DNA of 64,000 bases from Pseudomonadota bacterium (GCA_025356075.1 JANXUT010000082.1:32893-96892); one strand, 5' to 3'; counted from the first letter of the stretch, positions 48,679 to 57,731 are shown. Notes: generated from the sequence alone by a model not told the origin. Made by a program: numbers and translations.

Positions 48679-49605
48679 TCAGGCCTGGCCCGACGCCTTG
48701 CGCCGCGTTCCGCCCTCGCGGCGGCCGCGGACCTCGCCCGGAGCGCCGGTCGGCGCGGGCGCGGCCTCGCGGAAGCGGCGGATCCAGCGCGCGCAATTCG
48801 GATCGTTGCCCATCATGACGTCCGCACCCATGCACGCCCGGACGATGTCGCCGTGCAGCGGATTGGTGATCGCCGAGGTGAGGCCCGAGGCAATCGCCAT
48901 CGTCAGGAACGCGCTGTTGATGCCATCGCGCGCTGGCAGGCCGAAGCTGACGTTGGAGGCGCCGCAGGTCGAGTTGACCTTGAGCTCGTCCTTGAGGCGA
49001 CGCACGAGGCGCATGACCTGGACGCCCGCCTGGTTGATCGCGCCGATCGGCATGACGAGCGGGTCGACGATGACGTCCGACGTGGGAATTCCATGGTCCA
49101 TCGCGCGATGCACGATGCGCTTGGCGACTTCGAAGCGCACGTCCGGATCCTCGGAGATCCCCGTCTCGTCGTTCGAGATCGCGACGACGGCGGCGCCGTA
49201 CTTCTTGATGAGCGGCAGCACCTGCTCGAGGCGCTCCTCCTCGCCGGTGACCGAATTGACGAGCGCCTTGCCCTTGTAGACCGCAAGCCCAGCCTCGAGT
49301 GCCGCGACGATCGATGAGTCGATCGACAGAGGCACGTCGGTGATTGATTGCACGAGCTGGATGGCCTTCGCCAGGATCGCCGGCTCGTCGGCGAGCGGGA
49401 TGCCGGCGTTGACATCGAGCATGTGCGCGCCGGCCTCTACCTGGGCGCGCGCATCGGCCTCGACGCGACTGAAGTCGCCGGCCGCCATCTCCGCCGCCAG
49501 GATCTTGCGGCCCGTCGGGTTGATCCGCTCGCCGATGATGACGAAGGGACGGTTGAAGCCGATGACGACCTCGCGCGTGGCGGAACTGATAACGGTGTCG
49601 GTCAT
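48679..49605 (-). CDS. Methyl-corrinoid:tetrahydrofolate methyltransferase
   Basis: 308 residues, a pterin-binding TIM barrel: FVIIGERINPTGRK, AHMLDVNAGIP, VPLSIDSS, NSVTGEE, VAISNDETGIS and CGASNVSFGLP. It matches the MtgA/MtvA/AcsE class that moves methyl from a methyl-corrinoid protein to THF. A charged tail rich in Arg/Gly follows residue 285. ATG 49605 overlaps the MTHFR stop as ATGA, and CAGGAA lies just upstream. Confidence 0.92.
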   Translation of the reverse strand: MTDTVISSATREVVIGFNRPFVIIGERINPTGRKILAAEMAAGDFSRVEADARAQVEAGAHMLDVNAGIPLADEPAILAKAIQLVQSITDVPLSIDSSIVAALEAGLAVYKGKALVNSVTGEEERLEQVLPLIKKYGAAVVAISNDETGISEDPDVRFEVAKRIVHRAMDHGIPTSDVIVDPLVMPIGAINQAGVQVMRLVRRLKDELKVNSTCGASNVSFGLPARDGINSAFLTMAIASGLTSAITNPLHGDIVRACMGADVMMGNDPNCARWIRRFREAAPAPTGAPGEVRGRREGGTRRKASGQA

Positions 49606-50621
49606 GATGCTTTCCTGTCGGCGGGTGTTTGCTGGTCGCGATCCGGGTGCCACGGCGGCCGTCCCGCAAGAACGCCGGATCGGTCGATGACCTCGGCGAC
49701 GGATTCTTCCTGGCGGTACGCCATCACGTGCACGCCGCTGACGCCCTTGATCGTCTTGATCTCCTGGACCAGGTCGACGCAAAGGTTGCGGCCCTCGGTC
49801 GCCTGGTTGGTGGCACCGGCCATGCGGGCGATCACGGCATCGGGAATATGGATGCCGGGGACGTTGGTGCGCATCCATTCCGCGGCCTTGGCCGAACGCA
49901 GCGGCCCGACCCCGATCAGGATCGAGACCTTGTCGAGGACGCCCAGGTCCTCGACCGCGCGCATGAAGGTCCGCAGGAGCGGCATGTCGTAGCAGTACTG
50001 CGTCTGGATGAACTGCGCGCCCGCCTCGACCTTCTTCGCGAGCCTGAGCGCGCGGTGCTCGACCGGGAGCGCGTTCGGGTTCTCGGCCGCGCCAAGCAGC
50101 ACACGCGGCGCATAGGTGATCTTGCGGCCGCTTTGGAAGTGGTGCTCGTCGCGCAGCGTCCGCGCGATGTTGAGCAGCGACATCGCGTCGAGATCGAAAA
50201 CCGGCTTCGCCTGCGGGTGATCGCCCGCCTGCACGCCATCGCCCGTCAGGCACAGCATGTTGCAGACGCCCATCGCCGCGCCGCCGAGGATGTCGCCCTG
50301 GATCGCGATGCGGTTCTTGTCGCGGCAGGAGATCTGCATCACGGGCGCATAGCCGACCCGGGTCAGGAGCGCGCAGACCGCGAGGCTCGACATGTGGCAG
50401 TTCGCGCCGCTGCCGTCGGTCGCGTTGATCGCATCGACGTAGCCGTCGAAGATCCGCGCGCGCTTGAGCACGTCGGCGGGATCGGCCGAATCCGGCGGTG
50501 CGAGTTCCGTCGTCACCGCGAAGGCCGCGGTGCGCAGCACGCGCTCGAGCCGCCCGGGCGAGGTGTGGCCGGGAAGGATCGGCAGCGGGTAGCCGGGGAC
50601 CGGTTCGTCTTCGAAAATCAT
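49602..50621 (-). CDS. metF: Methylenetetrahydrofolate reductase
   Basis: 339 residues of the MTHFR fold, with FAVTTELAPPDSADP, LTGDGVQAGDHPQA, GAQFIQTQYCYD and GIHIPDAVIARM. In this operon it would run from methyl-THF to methylene-THF, that is, oxidation of methyl groups delivered by the corrinoid system; direction is inferred. It overlaps the downstream methyltransferase and the upstream MTHFR C-terminal protein by ATGA each, so all three are translationally coupled. Confidence 0.9.
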   Translation of the reverse strand: MIFEDEPVPGYPLPILPGHTSPGRLERVLRTAAFAVTTELAPPDSADPADVLKRARIFDGYVDAINATDGSGANCHMSSLAVCALLTRVGYAPVMQISCRDKNRIAIQGDILGGAAMGVCNMLCLTGDGVQAGDHPQAKPVFDLDAMSLLNIARTLRDEHHFQSGRKITYAPRVLLGAAENPNALPVEHRALRLAKKVEAGAQFIQTQYCYDMPLLRTFMRAVEDLGVLDKVSILIGVGPLRSAKAAEWMRTNVPGIHIPDAVIARMAGATNQATEGRNLCVDLVQEIKTIKGVSGVHVMAYRQEESVAEVIDRSGVLAGRPPWHPDRDQQTPADRKAS

Positions 50622-51076
50622 GGCGTCGTTTCCGTCTTTTCGCGCACGACCCTGAGCCAGGCGGAGCTCCCCTCAAGGCGGCGGTCGACCGCCGGCTGCA
50701 CCACGCGGATCTTCTCGAGCCCGCCTGGGATTCGCTCCGCGCCGCGAAATCCCTCGACCCAGACGCAGCGCATCTCGGGCTTTACCTCGCAGTTGCCGTT
50801 GGCGCGCACGCCGCCGCACGGACCGTTGCGAAGCTGCTTGGGGCAGTTCATCGGGCAGGACATGCCGGTCGAACTCAATACGCACTGCCCGCACATGCGG
50901 CAGTCGAACAGGAAACCCTTCACCACGCGCTCGACCGCGGCCGTTGGCCGCTCGATGCGGGAGTAGCCGAGCCAGCGATAGAGCGGCGTCTTCCAGACCA
51001 GCAGCTGCTCGAACCACGTGTAGAAACGCGAAAGGCCGCGCGCGTGCCGAACCGACCAGAGCCGCACCGCGTACAT
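50618..51076 (-). CDS. Stand-alone MTHFR C-terminal Cys-rich protein (MetV-like)
   Basis: 152 residues. A cysteine-rich block lies at about 59-105: CRMCGQC, GMSCPMNCPKQLRNGPCGG, NCEVKPEMRC. This is the MTHFR_C/zinc- or Fe-S-binding domain, also known as MetV in acetogens, where it forms a complex with MetF. It is probably the partner of the adjacent reductase and the place where electrons leave or zinc is bound. ATG 51076, three bases after the small upstream gene. Confidence 0.88.
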   Translation of the reverse strand: MYAVRLWSVRHARGLSRFYTWFEQLLVWKTPLYRWLGYSRIERPTAAVERVVKGFLFDCRMCGQCVLSSTGMSCPMNCPKQLRNGPCGGVRANGNCEVKPEMRCVWVEGFRGAERIPGGLEKIRVVQPAVDRRLEGSSAWLRVVREKTETTP

Positions 51077-51079
51077 GGG

Positions 51080-51409
51080 TCAGGCCTCCGCGTCGGACGC
51101 TGGGGCGGACGGCGCTTCCAGGCCCTTCGCGCGGATCAGCCGCTCGAGATCGGCGTCCGTGTACTTGTCCTCGAGCCGCTTGGCTTCTGCCCCGGCTTCG
51201 GCCTTCAGATCGTCCCCGCACGGACGCGGGTCGCTGCGCTTCCAGTCGGCCAGATAGGCATCCGAGCTCCCTTTGCCGGCGCGCATCGCCGCCCGGTCGA
51301 CCGCTTCCTGGAAGCGCTGCGAAAGCTGGACCTTCGCGGACTCGCGCGCGCGCTTGACGATGACCTGGGCCGGGATATCGCGCCAGGAGATGATGATCAG
51401 CGAGGCCAA
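51080..51409 (-). CDS. Small 'virulence factor' family protein (PF13769-like)
   Basis: 109 residues beginning IIISWRDIPAQVIVKR and including LSQRFQEAVDRAAMRAG and SDAYLADWKR, features of the domain misleadingly named virulence factor. I recall homologues beside corrinoid methyltransferase genes in Alphaproteobacteria. No activity is known, and the sequence shows no enzyme motif. TTG 51409 with AAGGA 9 bases upstream, overlapping the DUF1638 gene by 13 bases. Confidence 0.78.
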   Translation of the reverse strand: MASLIIISWRDIPAQVIVKRARESAKVQLSQRFQEAVDRAAMRAGKGSSDAYLADWKRSDPRPCGDDLKAEAGAEAKRLEDKYTDADLERLIRAKGLEAPSAPASDAEA

Positions 51410-52044
51410 GGGGTGGCTTCCTTTCGGTGCGTGATGGAGGCGAGCGGGACGCCGATCGCGCTCCCGAGGCTGGTGGCGAGGTCACCGTAGCCCGTGAGCC
51501 GGCGCTCGTAGGCGAGGTTCAGGCGCTTCGCGCATGCCTCGGCGGCGGCCGACAGCGCCGCGTCCTCGAGCTGCGCGAGATAGACGACGCGGTGGTAGTT
51601 GCGGAAGTACTCGAGCTGAAGCTCCGGATGCCGGTCGAGCCCGAGACCCTCGATGACGAGCCGCTCGAAGTGGCGAACCAGGAAATCCGTCAGGTAGAAA
51701 GTGCCGGGCTCCGCATCGTTGAGCGCGGCGAACGCTTCGGCCTGCGCGAAGAACTCGTAGCAGTGGGCGCCCGGGATTCGCTCGATGCCTTCGGCCGCGA
51801 GCACCTTGTCGAGCATGCCGCCGGTGCCACAATCGGCGTAGGCAACGAAGATGCGCTCGTATCGCTCGCGCGCGCCGTCGATGGCCGCCTTCACGGCCGC
51901 GGGAATGCGCTCCGGGCGGTTATGAAGCTCCGGCGGCAGGCACTCGATATCGAGCGTCTCCCAGCCGTTCAGGCGCTTGAGCGCGACGATTTCGCGTGCC
52001 AGGGCGCCGCAGGCGATGGCCAGTGTGCGGGTGCCACCGTCCAT
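51397..52044 (-). CDS. DUF1638 protein
   Basis: 215 residues. Marks of DUF1638: LAIACGALAREIVALKR, DIECLPPELHNRPERIPAAVK, FVAYADCGTGGMLD, GAHCYEFF and GTFYLTDFLVRHF. The conserved Cys/His/Glu residues could bind a metal or cofactor. Repeatedly found near MttB and corrinoid proteins (from memory), so a role in corrinoid delivery, maintenance or repair is a reasonable hypothesis. Between the corrinoid protein gene (15-base gap) and the small virulence-factor gene. Confidence 0.85.
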   Translation of the reverse strand: MDGGTRTLAIACGALAREIVALKRLNGWETLDIECLPPELHNRPERIPAAVKAAIDGARERYERIFVAYADCGTGGMLDKVLAAEGIERIPGAHCYEFFAQAEAFAALNDAEPGTFYLTDFLVRHFERLVIEGLGLDRHPELQLEYFRNYHRVVYLAQLEDAALSAAAEACAKRLNLAYERRLTGYGDLATSLGSAIGVPLASITHRKEATPWPR

Positions 52045-52059
52045 CGGGAGGTCAATGCC

Positions 52060-52758
52060 TCAGCGCGCCGCGCGGCGCGCGGCGATGAGCGCCTTGGCGG
52101 TCTCGACCGCGATCGCAGCATCGCGGCAATAGGCATCGGCGCCGACCGCCTTGGCGAATTCCTCGTTGAGCGGCGCGCCGCCGACCAGCACGATGTACTT
52201 GTCGCGCAGGCCCTTCTGCTTGAGCGTGTCGATGACGACCTTCATGTACGGCATCGTCGTCGTCAGCAACGCCGACATCCCGAGAATGTCGGGCTTGTGC
52301 TGCTCGAGCGCCGCGAGGTACTTCTCGACGGGGTTGTTGATACCGAGGTCCACGACCTCGAAGCCCGCACCCTCGAGCATCATGCCGACGAGATTCTTGC
52401 CGATGTCATGGATGTCGCCCTTGACGGTGCCGATCACGATCTTGCCGATCGGCTCGACGCCGGTCTCGGCGAGGAGCGGCCGGAGGATCTCCATGCCGCC
52501 CTTCATGGCGTTCGCGGCGAGCAATACCTCGGGTACGAACAGGATGCCGTCGCGGAAGTCGATGCCGACGATGCGCATGCCCTCGACGAGGGCGTCGTTC
52601 AGAACCTTCTCGGGCGACCAGCCGCGCTTCAGGAAGATATGCGTCGCTTCCTCGACCTCGTTCTTGAGGCCGTTGTACAGGTCGTCGTGGACCTGCTCGG
52701 CGAGCTCCGCGTCGTTGAGGGAGCTGAGGTCGAAATCGTCGCCCTGATCGTCAGACAT
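52060..52758 (-). CDS. Corrinoid protein (B12-binding, MttC/MtgC-like)
   Basis: 232 residues. An N-terminal helical cap (about 10-100; DDLYNGLKNEVEEATHIFLKRG, VPEVLLAANAMKGGMEIL) precedes a Rossmann cobalamin domain. The lower-ligand motif is DIHDIG, with His117, followed by MSALLTTTMPYMK and VLVGGAPLN. It carries the methyl group between the MttB-type enzyme and the THF methyltransferase. ATG 52758 has GGAG 7 bases upstream. First gene of the nine-gene operon. Confidence 0.95.
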   Translation of the reverse strand: MSDDQGDDFDLSSLNDAELAEQVHDDLYNGLKNEVEEATHIFLKRGWSPEKVLNDALVEGMRIVGIDFRDGILFVPEVLLAANAMKGGMEILRPLLAETGVEPIGKIVIGTVKGDIHDIGKNLVGMMLEGAGFEVVDLGINNPVEKYLAALEQHKPDILGMSALLTTTMPYMKVVIDTLKQKGLRDKYIVLVGGAPLNEEFAKAVGADAYCRDAAIAVETAKALIAARRAAR

Positions 52759-53134
52759 CGCTGTACTCCCCGCGGTTTTCCGAGCCGAGTCCTAGGCTTA
52801 GCATAGAGCCTCGCTACGCCGCGATGGTACGGCGTCGGCTCCCACGGCGTTGGTGGCTTCGCGACTGCCGCTTGCCTGGACGCGACATTCTAGCCGGCTT
52901 CCGCCGCGCGCGCCCGGGGCGGCTGGCGGCGCCGGATCCCGGGCGCCAAATTCCTTTTTTCGCTAGGCCTATCACGGCGTGCCCCGCCCCTGCGGCGGTA
53001 CCCCTACGCGGGCGGGGCGTGCCGATCGGGGTCGTTCCTCCGTCACAGCCTGTCGCATTCCGACAATCGCTTTTCGCCCGGCTTCCTACACTGCCAAGCG
53101 CGACTCGCCACTCTTGGCGACCCGGAGCCGCCCG
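52759..53134. other. Divergent regulatory region, corrinoid operon / purU
   Basis: 376 bases with no supported gene. On the minus strand a TAGAAT -10-like hexamer lies at 52886-52891 without a good -35. An A/T-rich tract (TTTTTT at about 52953-52958) interrupts an otherwise GC-rich stretch. Promoters for both directions must lie here. I found no riboswitch signature (no cobalamin box recognised) and no clear palindrome matching the operators near betIB or gbdR. Confidence 0.5.
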
Positions 53135-54004
53135 ATGAACTTCGATACCGAACATCCGATCATCCTGACGGCGAGCTGCGGAAGCCGAATGGGCACGACG
53201 GCCGCCGTGACCGGGTTCCTGGCCGCGCGGCGCTTCTACATCATCGAGATGCAGCAGTTCGACGACACGATCTCGGAGCGCTTCTTCCTCCGTGCGACGT
53301 TCTGCGGCGTGCAGGGCGAGAAGGTGGACCTCGAGCGGCTGCGCACCGAGTTCCGGACCATCGCGACCGCCGAACAGATGGAATGGCGGATTCACGACAG
53401 CCGGGAGCGCACCCGGGTGCTGATCATGGTCTCGAACTTCGACCATTGCCTCGAGGACCTGCTCTACCGGCACCGGATCGGCGAGCTAAAGATGGACCTC
53501 ACGGCGATCGTGTCGAACCACGTGACGCTCCAGCCGACCGCCGCCCAGCACCGCGTGCCGTTCTTCCACCTGCCCGTGACGCCGGCGACGAAGGCCGAGC
53601 AGGAGCGCCGGCTGATCGAGCTCGTCGATTCGACCCGTACCGAGCTCGTCGTGCTCGCACGCTACATGCAGATCCTGTCGGACGACCTGTGCGGGAAGCT
53701 CCGCGGCCGCGCGATCAACATCCACCACTCGTTCCTGCCCGGGTTCAAGGGGGCGAAGCCCTACCACCAGGCCTACGACCGGGGCGTGAAGCTGATCGGC
53801 GCCACCGCGCACTACGTGACGCACGACCTCGATGAGGGCCCGATCATCGAGCAGGTCGTCGAGCGGGTCGATCACGCCTTCACGCCCGACAAGCTCGTGG
53901 CCGCCGGGCGCGACTCGGAGCGGCGCGCGCTCTCCACCGCGATACGGCTCGCCACCGAGCACCGCGTGTTCCTGAACGGCAACCGCACGGTGATCTTCAA
54001 GTAA
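53135..54004 (+). CDS. purU: Formyltetrahydrofolate deformylase
   Basis: 289 residues. An ACT domain (about 8-85) precedes a formyltransferase-like hydrolase domain with Asn195 and His197 (INIHHSFLPG) and Asp233 (DLDEGP). It hydrolyses 10-formyl-THF to formate and THF. ATG 53135 has GGAG 7 bases upstream. In this setting it would recycle THF that becomes loaded with one-carbon units from betaine, dimethylglycine, sarcosine and glycine breakdown. Confidence 0.95.
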   Translation: MNFDTEHPIILTASCGSRMGTTAAVTGFLAARRFYIIEMQQFDDTISERFFLRATFCGVQGEKVDLERLRTEFRTIATAEQMEWRIHDSRERTRVLIMVSNFDHCLEDLLYRHRIGELKMDLTAIVSNHVTLQPTAAQHRVPFFHLPVTPATKAEQERRLIELVDSTRTELVVLARYMQILSDDLCGKLRGRAINIHHSFLPGFKGAKPYHQAYDRGVKLIGATAHYVTHDLDEGPIIEQVVERVDHAFTPDKLVAAGRDSERRALSTAIRLATEHRVFLNGNRTVIFK

Positions 54005-54017
54005 ACGGAGCGGGGAC

Positions 54018-54032
54018 GGCGCCGGAGGCGCC
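54018..54032. terminator. Stem-loop between convergent purU and gbdR
   Basis: GGCGCC (54018-54023) and GGCGCC (54027-54032) separated by GGA. The stem is symmetrical, so it would form on both transcripts. No T-run; assigned only because it fills the 29-base gap between convergent genes. Confidence 0.35.
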
Positions 54033-54033
54033 C

Positions 54034-55047
54034 TCAGCGTGCGGCCTCGGCGCTCGCCGCGGGATCGATCGCCGCCGGTGGACGCGCCCGGGCGTGCCGT
54101 TCGGCGCTCGGCGGGTGGCCGAACTGATTCCGGTAGCATTTCGAGAAGTGCGGCGGCGACTGGAAGCCGCACGCCGTCGTGATATCCATGATCGGCATCG
54201 CCGTCTGCAGCAAGAGCTCGCGCGCGCGCTTCAGGCGCATCTCAAGGTAATAGCGCTTCGGCACGCAGTTGAGATGGCGCTTGAAGAGCCGCTCAATCTG
54301 GCGGCGCGAGAGTCCCGTGGCACGGGCGATGCGCTCGAGCGACAGCGGCCGCTCGATGTTCGCCTCCATGAGCTCGGCCACCTTGATCAGGCTCTGGTGG
54401 GAGATGCCGAGCTGCGCACGCAACGGGACGTACTGCCGCTCGGTGTCGCCGCGAATCCGGTCGACGATGAACTGCTCCGACACGCGCTGCGAGATCGCGC
54501 TGCCGAGGCGGATCTCGATGAGGTGCAGCATGAGGTCGAGGGGCGCGACGCCGCCCGAGCAGGTGAAGCGGTTCCGATCGATCGTGAAGAGCTGGTCGGA
54601 GATCAGCACGCGCGGGAATTCCTCGCGCAGCGCGGAAAGGTTCTCCCAATGGATCGTCGCCCGGTAGCGGTCGAGGAGCCCGGCGCGGGCGAGCGCATAG
54701 CCGCCGGTGCACAGGCCCCCGAGCGGCACGCGCTGGTCGGCGATGCGCCTCAGCGCCGTCAGGAGCGCGGGCGAGACCGCTTCGCGGACGTTGTTGCCGC
54801 CGCAGACGAACACCACATCGACGCGCCCGATATCCGCGAGCGGCACGGTCGGTGAGAGGGCAAGGCCATTGCTCGCCGGGACCGGCGCGCCATCGAGGCT
54901 CGCGAGGACCCATTCGTAGGCGATTTGCCCGGACAGCGTGTTCGCCATCCGAAGCGGCTCCACGGCGTTCGAGACCGCAATCATCGAGTAGTTCGTCAGC
55001 GTCAGGAACGCGAACCGACTCTTGCGGATTGGCTCGGTGGCTTTCAC
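54034..55047 (-). CDS. gbdR: GlxA/AraC-family regulator, GbdR-like
   Basis: 337 residues. An N-terminal DJ-1/GATase-like ligand domain (FLTLTNYSMIAVSNAVEPLRMAN, Cys113 in GGLCTGGYALA) precedes a C-terminal AraC double HTH (about 225-315; LERIARATGLSRRQIERLFKRHL and ACGFQSPPHFSKCYRNQFG). This is the layout and sequence style of GbdR, which senses glycine betaine and dimethylglycine and activates their catabolic genes in Pseudomonas. Divergent from the dimethylglycine dehydrogenase/sarcosine oxidase operon. GTG 55047 follows GGAG at 5 bases. Confidence 0.87.
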   Translation of the reverse strand: MKATEPIRKSRFAFLTLTNYSMIAVSNAVEPLRMANTLSGQIAYEWVLASLDGAPVPASNGLALSPTVPLADIGRVDVVFVCGGNNVREAVSPALLTALRRIADQRVPLGGLCTGGYALARAGLLDRYRATIHWENLSALREEFPRVLISDQLFTIDRNRFTCSGGVAPLDLMLHLIEIRLGSAISQRVSEQFIVDRIRGDTERQYVPLRAQLGISHQSLIKVAELMEANIERPLSLERIARATGLSRRQIERLFKRHLNCVPKRYYLEMRLKRARELLLQTAMPIMDITTACGFQSPPHFSKCYRNQFGHPPSAERHARARPPAAIDPAASAEAAR

Positions 55048-55120
55048 GAACTCTCCCGGATGCCGCCGCAGCGGGGGACGCCAAGGCTGGGCGATCGCGG
55101 GATCAGCCGGGCCCGACTGA

Positions 55121-55151
55121 AGTATAGGGCCGACTGACGCATTTACGTCAG
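55121..55151. promoter_or_regulatory. gbdR promoter and inverted repeat in the gbdR/dimethylglycine intergenic region
   Basis: A perfect inverted repeat CTGACG-N6-CGTCAG lies at 55134-55151. On the minus strand TATACT (55121-55126) is a good -10 for gbdR, with the right arm of the repeat at the -35 position (CTGACG, spacing 19). A weaker direct repeat TGTCGCAAA / TGGCACGAA (55156 and 55175, 19 apart) lies toward the plus-strand operon and could be an AraC-type site. Confidence 0.5.
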
Positions 55152-55271
55152 GTCTTGTCGCAAATAGAGACGTATGGCACGAAGCGCCCGTTAAACTTCG
55201 GGGCGGCTCGCCCGCTCGCGTCGTCTGCCTGCCAGCAGCGGTACCCGCGCGCCCGAACGGAGATCCCGCAG

Positions 55272-57731
55272 ATGAAGACCCATGCCCGCGTAGTTGTAAT
55301 CGGCGGCGGCGCCGTCGGCGTCAGCACCCTCTACCACCTCGCCAAGAAGGGCTGGTCGGACGTGGTGCTCATCGAGCGGTCGGAGCTGACCGCAGGCTCG
55401 ACCTGGCATGCCGCCGGGCTCCTCCCCCTCTTCAATATGAGCTACACGGTCGGCCAGCTGCACAAGTACTCGGTCGACCTGTACAAGCGCCTGCCCGCCG
55501 AGACCGGCCAGGACGTCAGCTTCCACGTGACCGGGAATCTTCGCCTCGCGACCAATCGCGCACGCATGGACGAGTATCAGAAGTACTGCGGCACGGCGAA
55601 TACGATCGGCGTGCCGTTCCAGGTCATCAGCCCCGAGGAGGTCAAGCGGCTCTGGCCGCTCGTGAACCTGGGGAACGGCGGCGACACGCCGGACATCGTC
55701 GGTGCGCTCTACCACCCCGATGACGGCCACATCGCGCCCGCCGATCTCACGATGGCGCTCAGGCGCGGTGCGCGCACGGGCGGCGCGGAGATCTACGAGC
55801 ACACCGAGGTCACGGGCGCCACGCGCACGGCGAGCGGCGAGTGGAAGCTCACGACCACCAAGGGCGAGATCACCTGCGAGCACATCGTCTGCGCGACCGG
55901 CAACTACGCCCGCCAGACCGGCAGGATGTTCGGCATCAACGTGCCGGCGATCCCGGTCGAGCACCAGTACATCGTTTACGACGAGTCGCCGGAGCTCAAG
56001 GCCTACCGGGGTGGTGGCGGCCGCGAACTCGCGGTGCTCAGGGAGTCCGACCAGTCCTATTACCTGCGCGAGGAGCGCCTCGGCTGGATTCTCGGGCCCT
56101 ACGAGCACGGCGCGCCGGCGCGGTTCGCCGATGGCGTGCCGGAGTGGTTCGGCAAGAGCCTGTTCGAGGGCGACCTCGAGCGGCTGCTGCCGCACATCGA
56201 GGCGGCGCAGCGACGCGTGCCGGCGCTCGAACACTGCGGCATCAAGGACATCGTCAACGGGCCAATCTCGTACACGCCCGATGGCAGCCCGCTGGTGGGG
56301 CCGGCCTGGGACGTGCGCAACCTCTGGCTCAACGAGGGCCACAGCTTCGGCATCACGGCCGCAGGCGGCTCCGGCTGGCAGCTGGCCGAATGGATCGTCG
56401 AGGGCGAGCCCGGCATCGACATGCTGGCGACCGACCCGCGCCGCTTCGGGGCCTACACGAGCAAGCGCTACGTGGTCGCCAAGAACGAGGAGACCTACCG
56501 CGACGTCTTCACGATCCACTTCCCCGACGAGGAGCGGCCCGCCGGCCGACCGGCCAAGACGAGCCCGGTGTACGACAAGCTGAAGCGCATGGGCGGCGTG
56601 TTCGGCCAGCGCTACGGCTGGGAGCGCGCGGCCTGGTTCGCGCCGTCCGGCGTCGAGCCCAAGGACGTGTGGAGCTTTCGCCGCAGCAATTACTTCCCGC
56701 ACGTCGGCAACGAAGTCCGGCTGATGCGCGAGAAGGTCGGCGTCATTGACCTTACGCCCTTCACCAAGCACGAGGTGTGGGGCCCGGGCGCCGAGGCGTG
56801 GCTCGACAACCTGATCGCCAACAAGGTGCCGACCAAGATTGGCCGCATTGCGCTCTGCCATGCGCTCACCAAGCGCGGCGGCATCCGCTCGGAGTTCACG
56901 ATCACCAAGCTCGCCGAGCAGCACTACTACGTCGTCAGCGCCGGCGCCGCCGAACGCTACGATGGTGACTACCTGCGCCGCATGCTGCCGACCAACGGCT
57001 CGGTCGGCATGAACAACATCACCGGTGCCCGCGGCTGCTTCGTCGTGGCCGGCCCCAAGTCCCGCGAGCTCCTGGCGAAGCTCATGGACGCGCCGCTCGA
57101 CAACGAGAGCTTCCCGTGGCTCACGAGCCAGGTCGTCGAGGTCGGATTCGCGGTCAACGTCTACGCCCTCAGGGTCAATTTCGTCGGCGCGCTCGGCTGG
57201 GAACTTCATTTCCCGATCGAATACGCGCACCACATCTTCGACTCGCTGTTCAGCGCGGGCGAGGAGTTCGGCATCGGCATGGTCGGCATGCGCGCGATGG
57301 AGTCGCTGCGCATGGAGAAGTCGTACCGCATGTGGGGCAGCGACATGACGCGCGACTACACGCCCTTCGAGGCAAGCCTCGACCGCTTCGTGCGCATGAA
57401 GAAGGGCCCGTTCATCGGTCGCGAGGCGCTCGAGCGCCAGCTCGCCGCGGGCGTCCCGAACCGCTTCATCACGCTCGAGGTCCACGGCGTCACCGACGCC
57501 GACCCGCTCGGCAACGAGCCGCTCTTCGACTCGAACGGGACGATGATCGGGCGGGCGACATCGGGCTACTATGGCCACACGCTCAAGAAGAGCCTCGCGA
57601 TCGGTTACGTCAAACCTGAGTTCGCGGCGGTCGGCACGGAACTTGCGATCGAGATCCTGGGCGAGAGGAAGCGCGCCACCGTGCTCGTCGATTCGCCGTT
57701 CGACCCGGAGAATGCGGAGTTGAGGGCCTGA
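55272..57731 (+). CDS. Dimethylglycine dehydrogenase-type flavoprotein with GcvT domain
   Basis: 819 residues. The FAD motif GGGAVG is at 11-16, and STWHAAGL has His46, the histidine to which FAD is covalently bound in DMGDH and sarcosine dehydrogenase. From about residue 430 a GcvT-like folate-binding half follows ([32 protein letters not shown]). It demethylates dimethylglycine (or sarcosine), passing formaldehyde to THF as methylene-THF. ATG 55272 has GGAG 8 bases upstream. First gene of an operon with soxBDAG; its stop overlaps the soxB start (TGATG). Confidence 0.92.
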   Translation: MKTHARVVVIGGGAVGVSTLYHLAKKGWSDVVLIERSELTAGSTWHAAGLLPLFNMSYTVGQLHKYSVDLYKRLPAETGQDVSFHVTGNLRLATNRARMDEYQKYCGTANTIGVPFQVISPEEVKRLWPLVNLGNGGDTPDIVGALYHPDDGHIAPADLTMALRRGARTGGAEIYEHTEVTGATRTASGEWKLTTTKGEITCEHIVCATGNYARQTGRMFGINVPAIPVEHQYIVYDESPELKAYRGGGGRELAVLRESDQSYYLREERLGWILGPYEHGAPARFADGVPEWFGKSLFEGDLERLLPHIEAAQRRVPALEHCGIKDIVNGPISYTPDGSPLVGPAWDVRNLWLNEGHSFGITAAGGSGWQLAEWIVEGEPGIDMLATDPRRFGAYTSKRYVVAKNEETYRDVFTIHFPDEERPAGRPAKTSPVYDKLKRMGGVFGQRYGWERAAWFAPSGVEPKDVWSFRRSNYFPHVGNEVRLMREKVGVIDLTPFTKHEVWGPGAEAWLDNLIANKVPTKIGRIALCHALTKRGGIRSEFTITKLAEQHYYVVSAGAAERYDGDYLRRMLPTNGSVGMNNITGARGCFVVAGPKSRELLAKLMDAPLDNESFPWLTSQVVEVGFAVNVYALRVNFVGALGWELHFPIEYAHHIFDSLFSAGEEFGIGMVGMRAMESLRMEKSYRMWGSDMTRDYTPFEASLDRFVRMKKGPFIGREALERQLAAGVPNRFITLEVHGVTDADPLGNEPLFDSNGTMIGRATSGYYGHTLKKSLAIGYVKPEFAAVGTELAIEILGERKRATVLVDSPFDPENAELRA

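Noticed and set aside
46616..49669. A 1017-codon frame taken as methyltransferase-RACo fusion
   Set aside because: Sequence before residue ~335 is a shadow of the methyltransferase gene; family homology begins only after GTG 48664.
48679..50676. One 665-codon frame taken as a fusion of MTHFR and the THF methyltransferase
   Set aside because: The upstream part is a wrong-frame reading of MTHFR. The real proteins are in different frames, joined by an ATGA overlap at 49602-49605.
51080..51409. Evidence of pathogenicity from the 'virulence factor' family name
   Set aside because: The name is historical; the gene sits in a methyl-transfer operon and shows no secretion signal or toxin motif.
52759..53134. 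Cobalamin riboswitch before the corrinoid operon
   Set aside because: I looked for the B12-box and its flanking conserved stems in the minus-strand leader and did not recognise them; a covariance search would be needed to exclude it.
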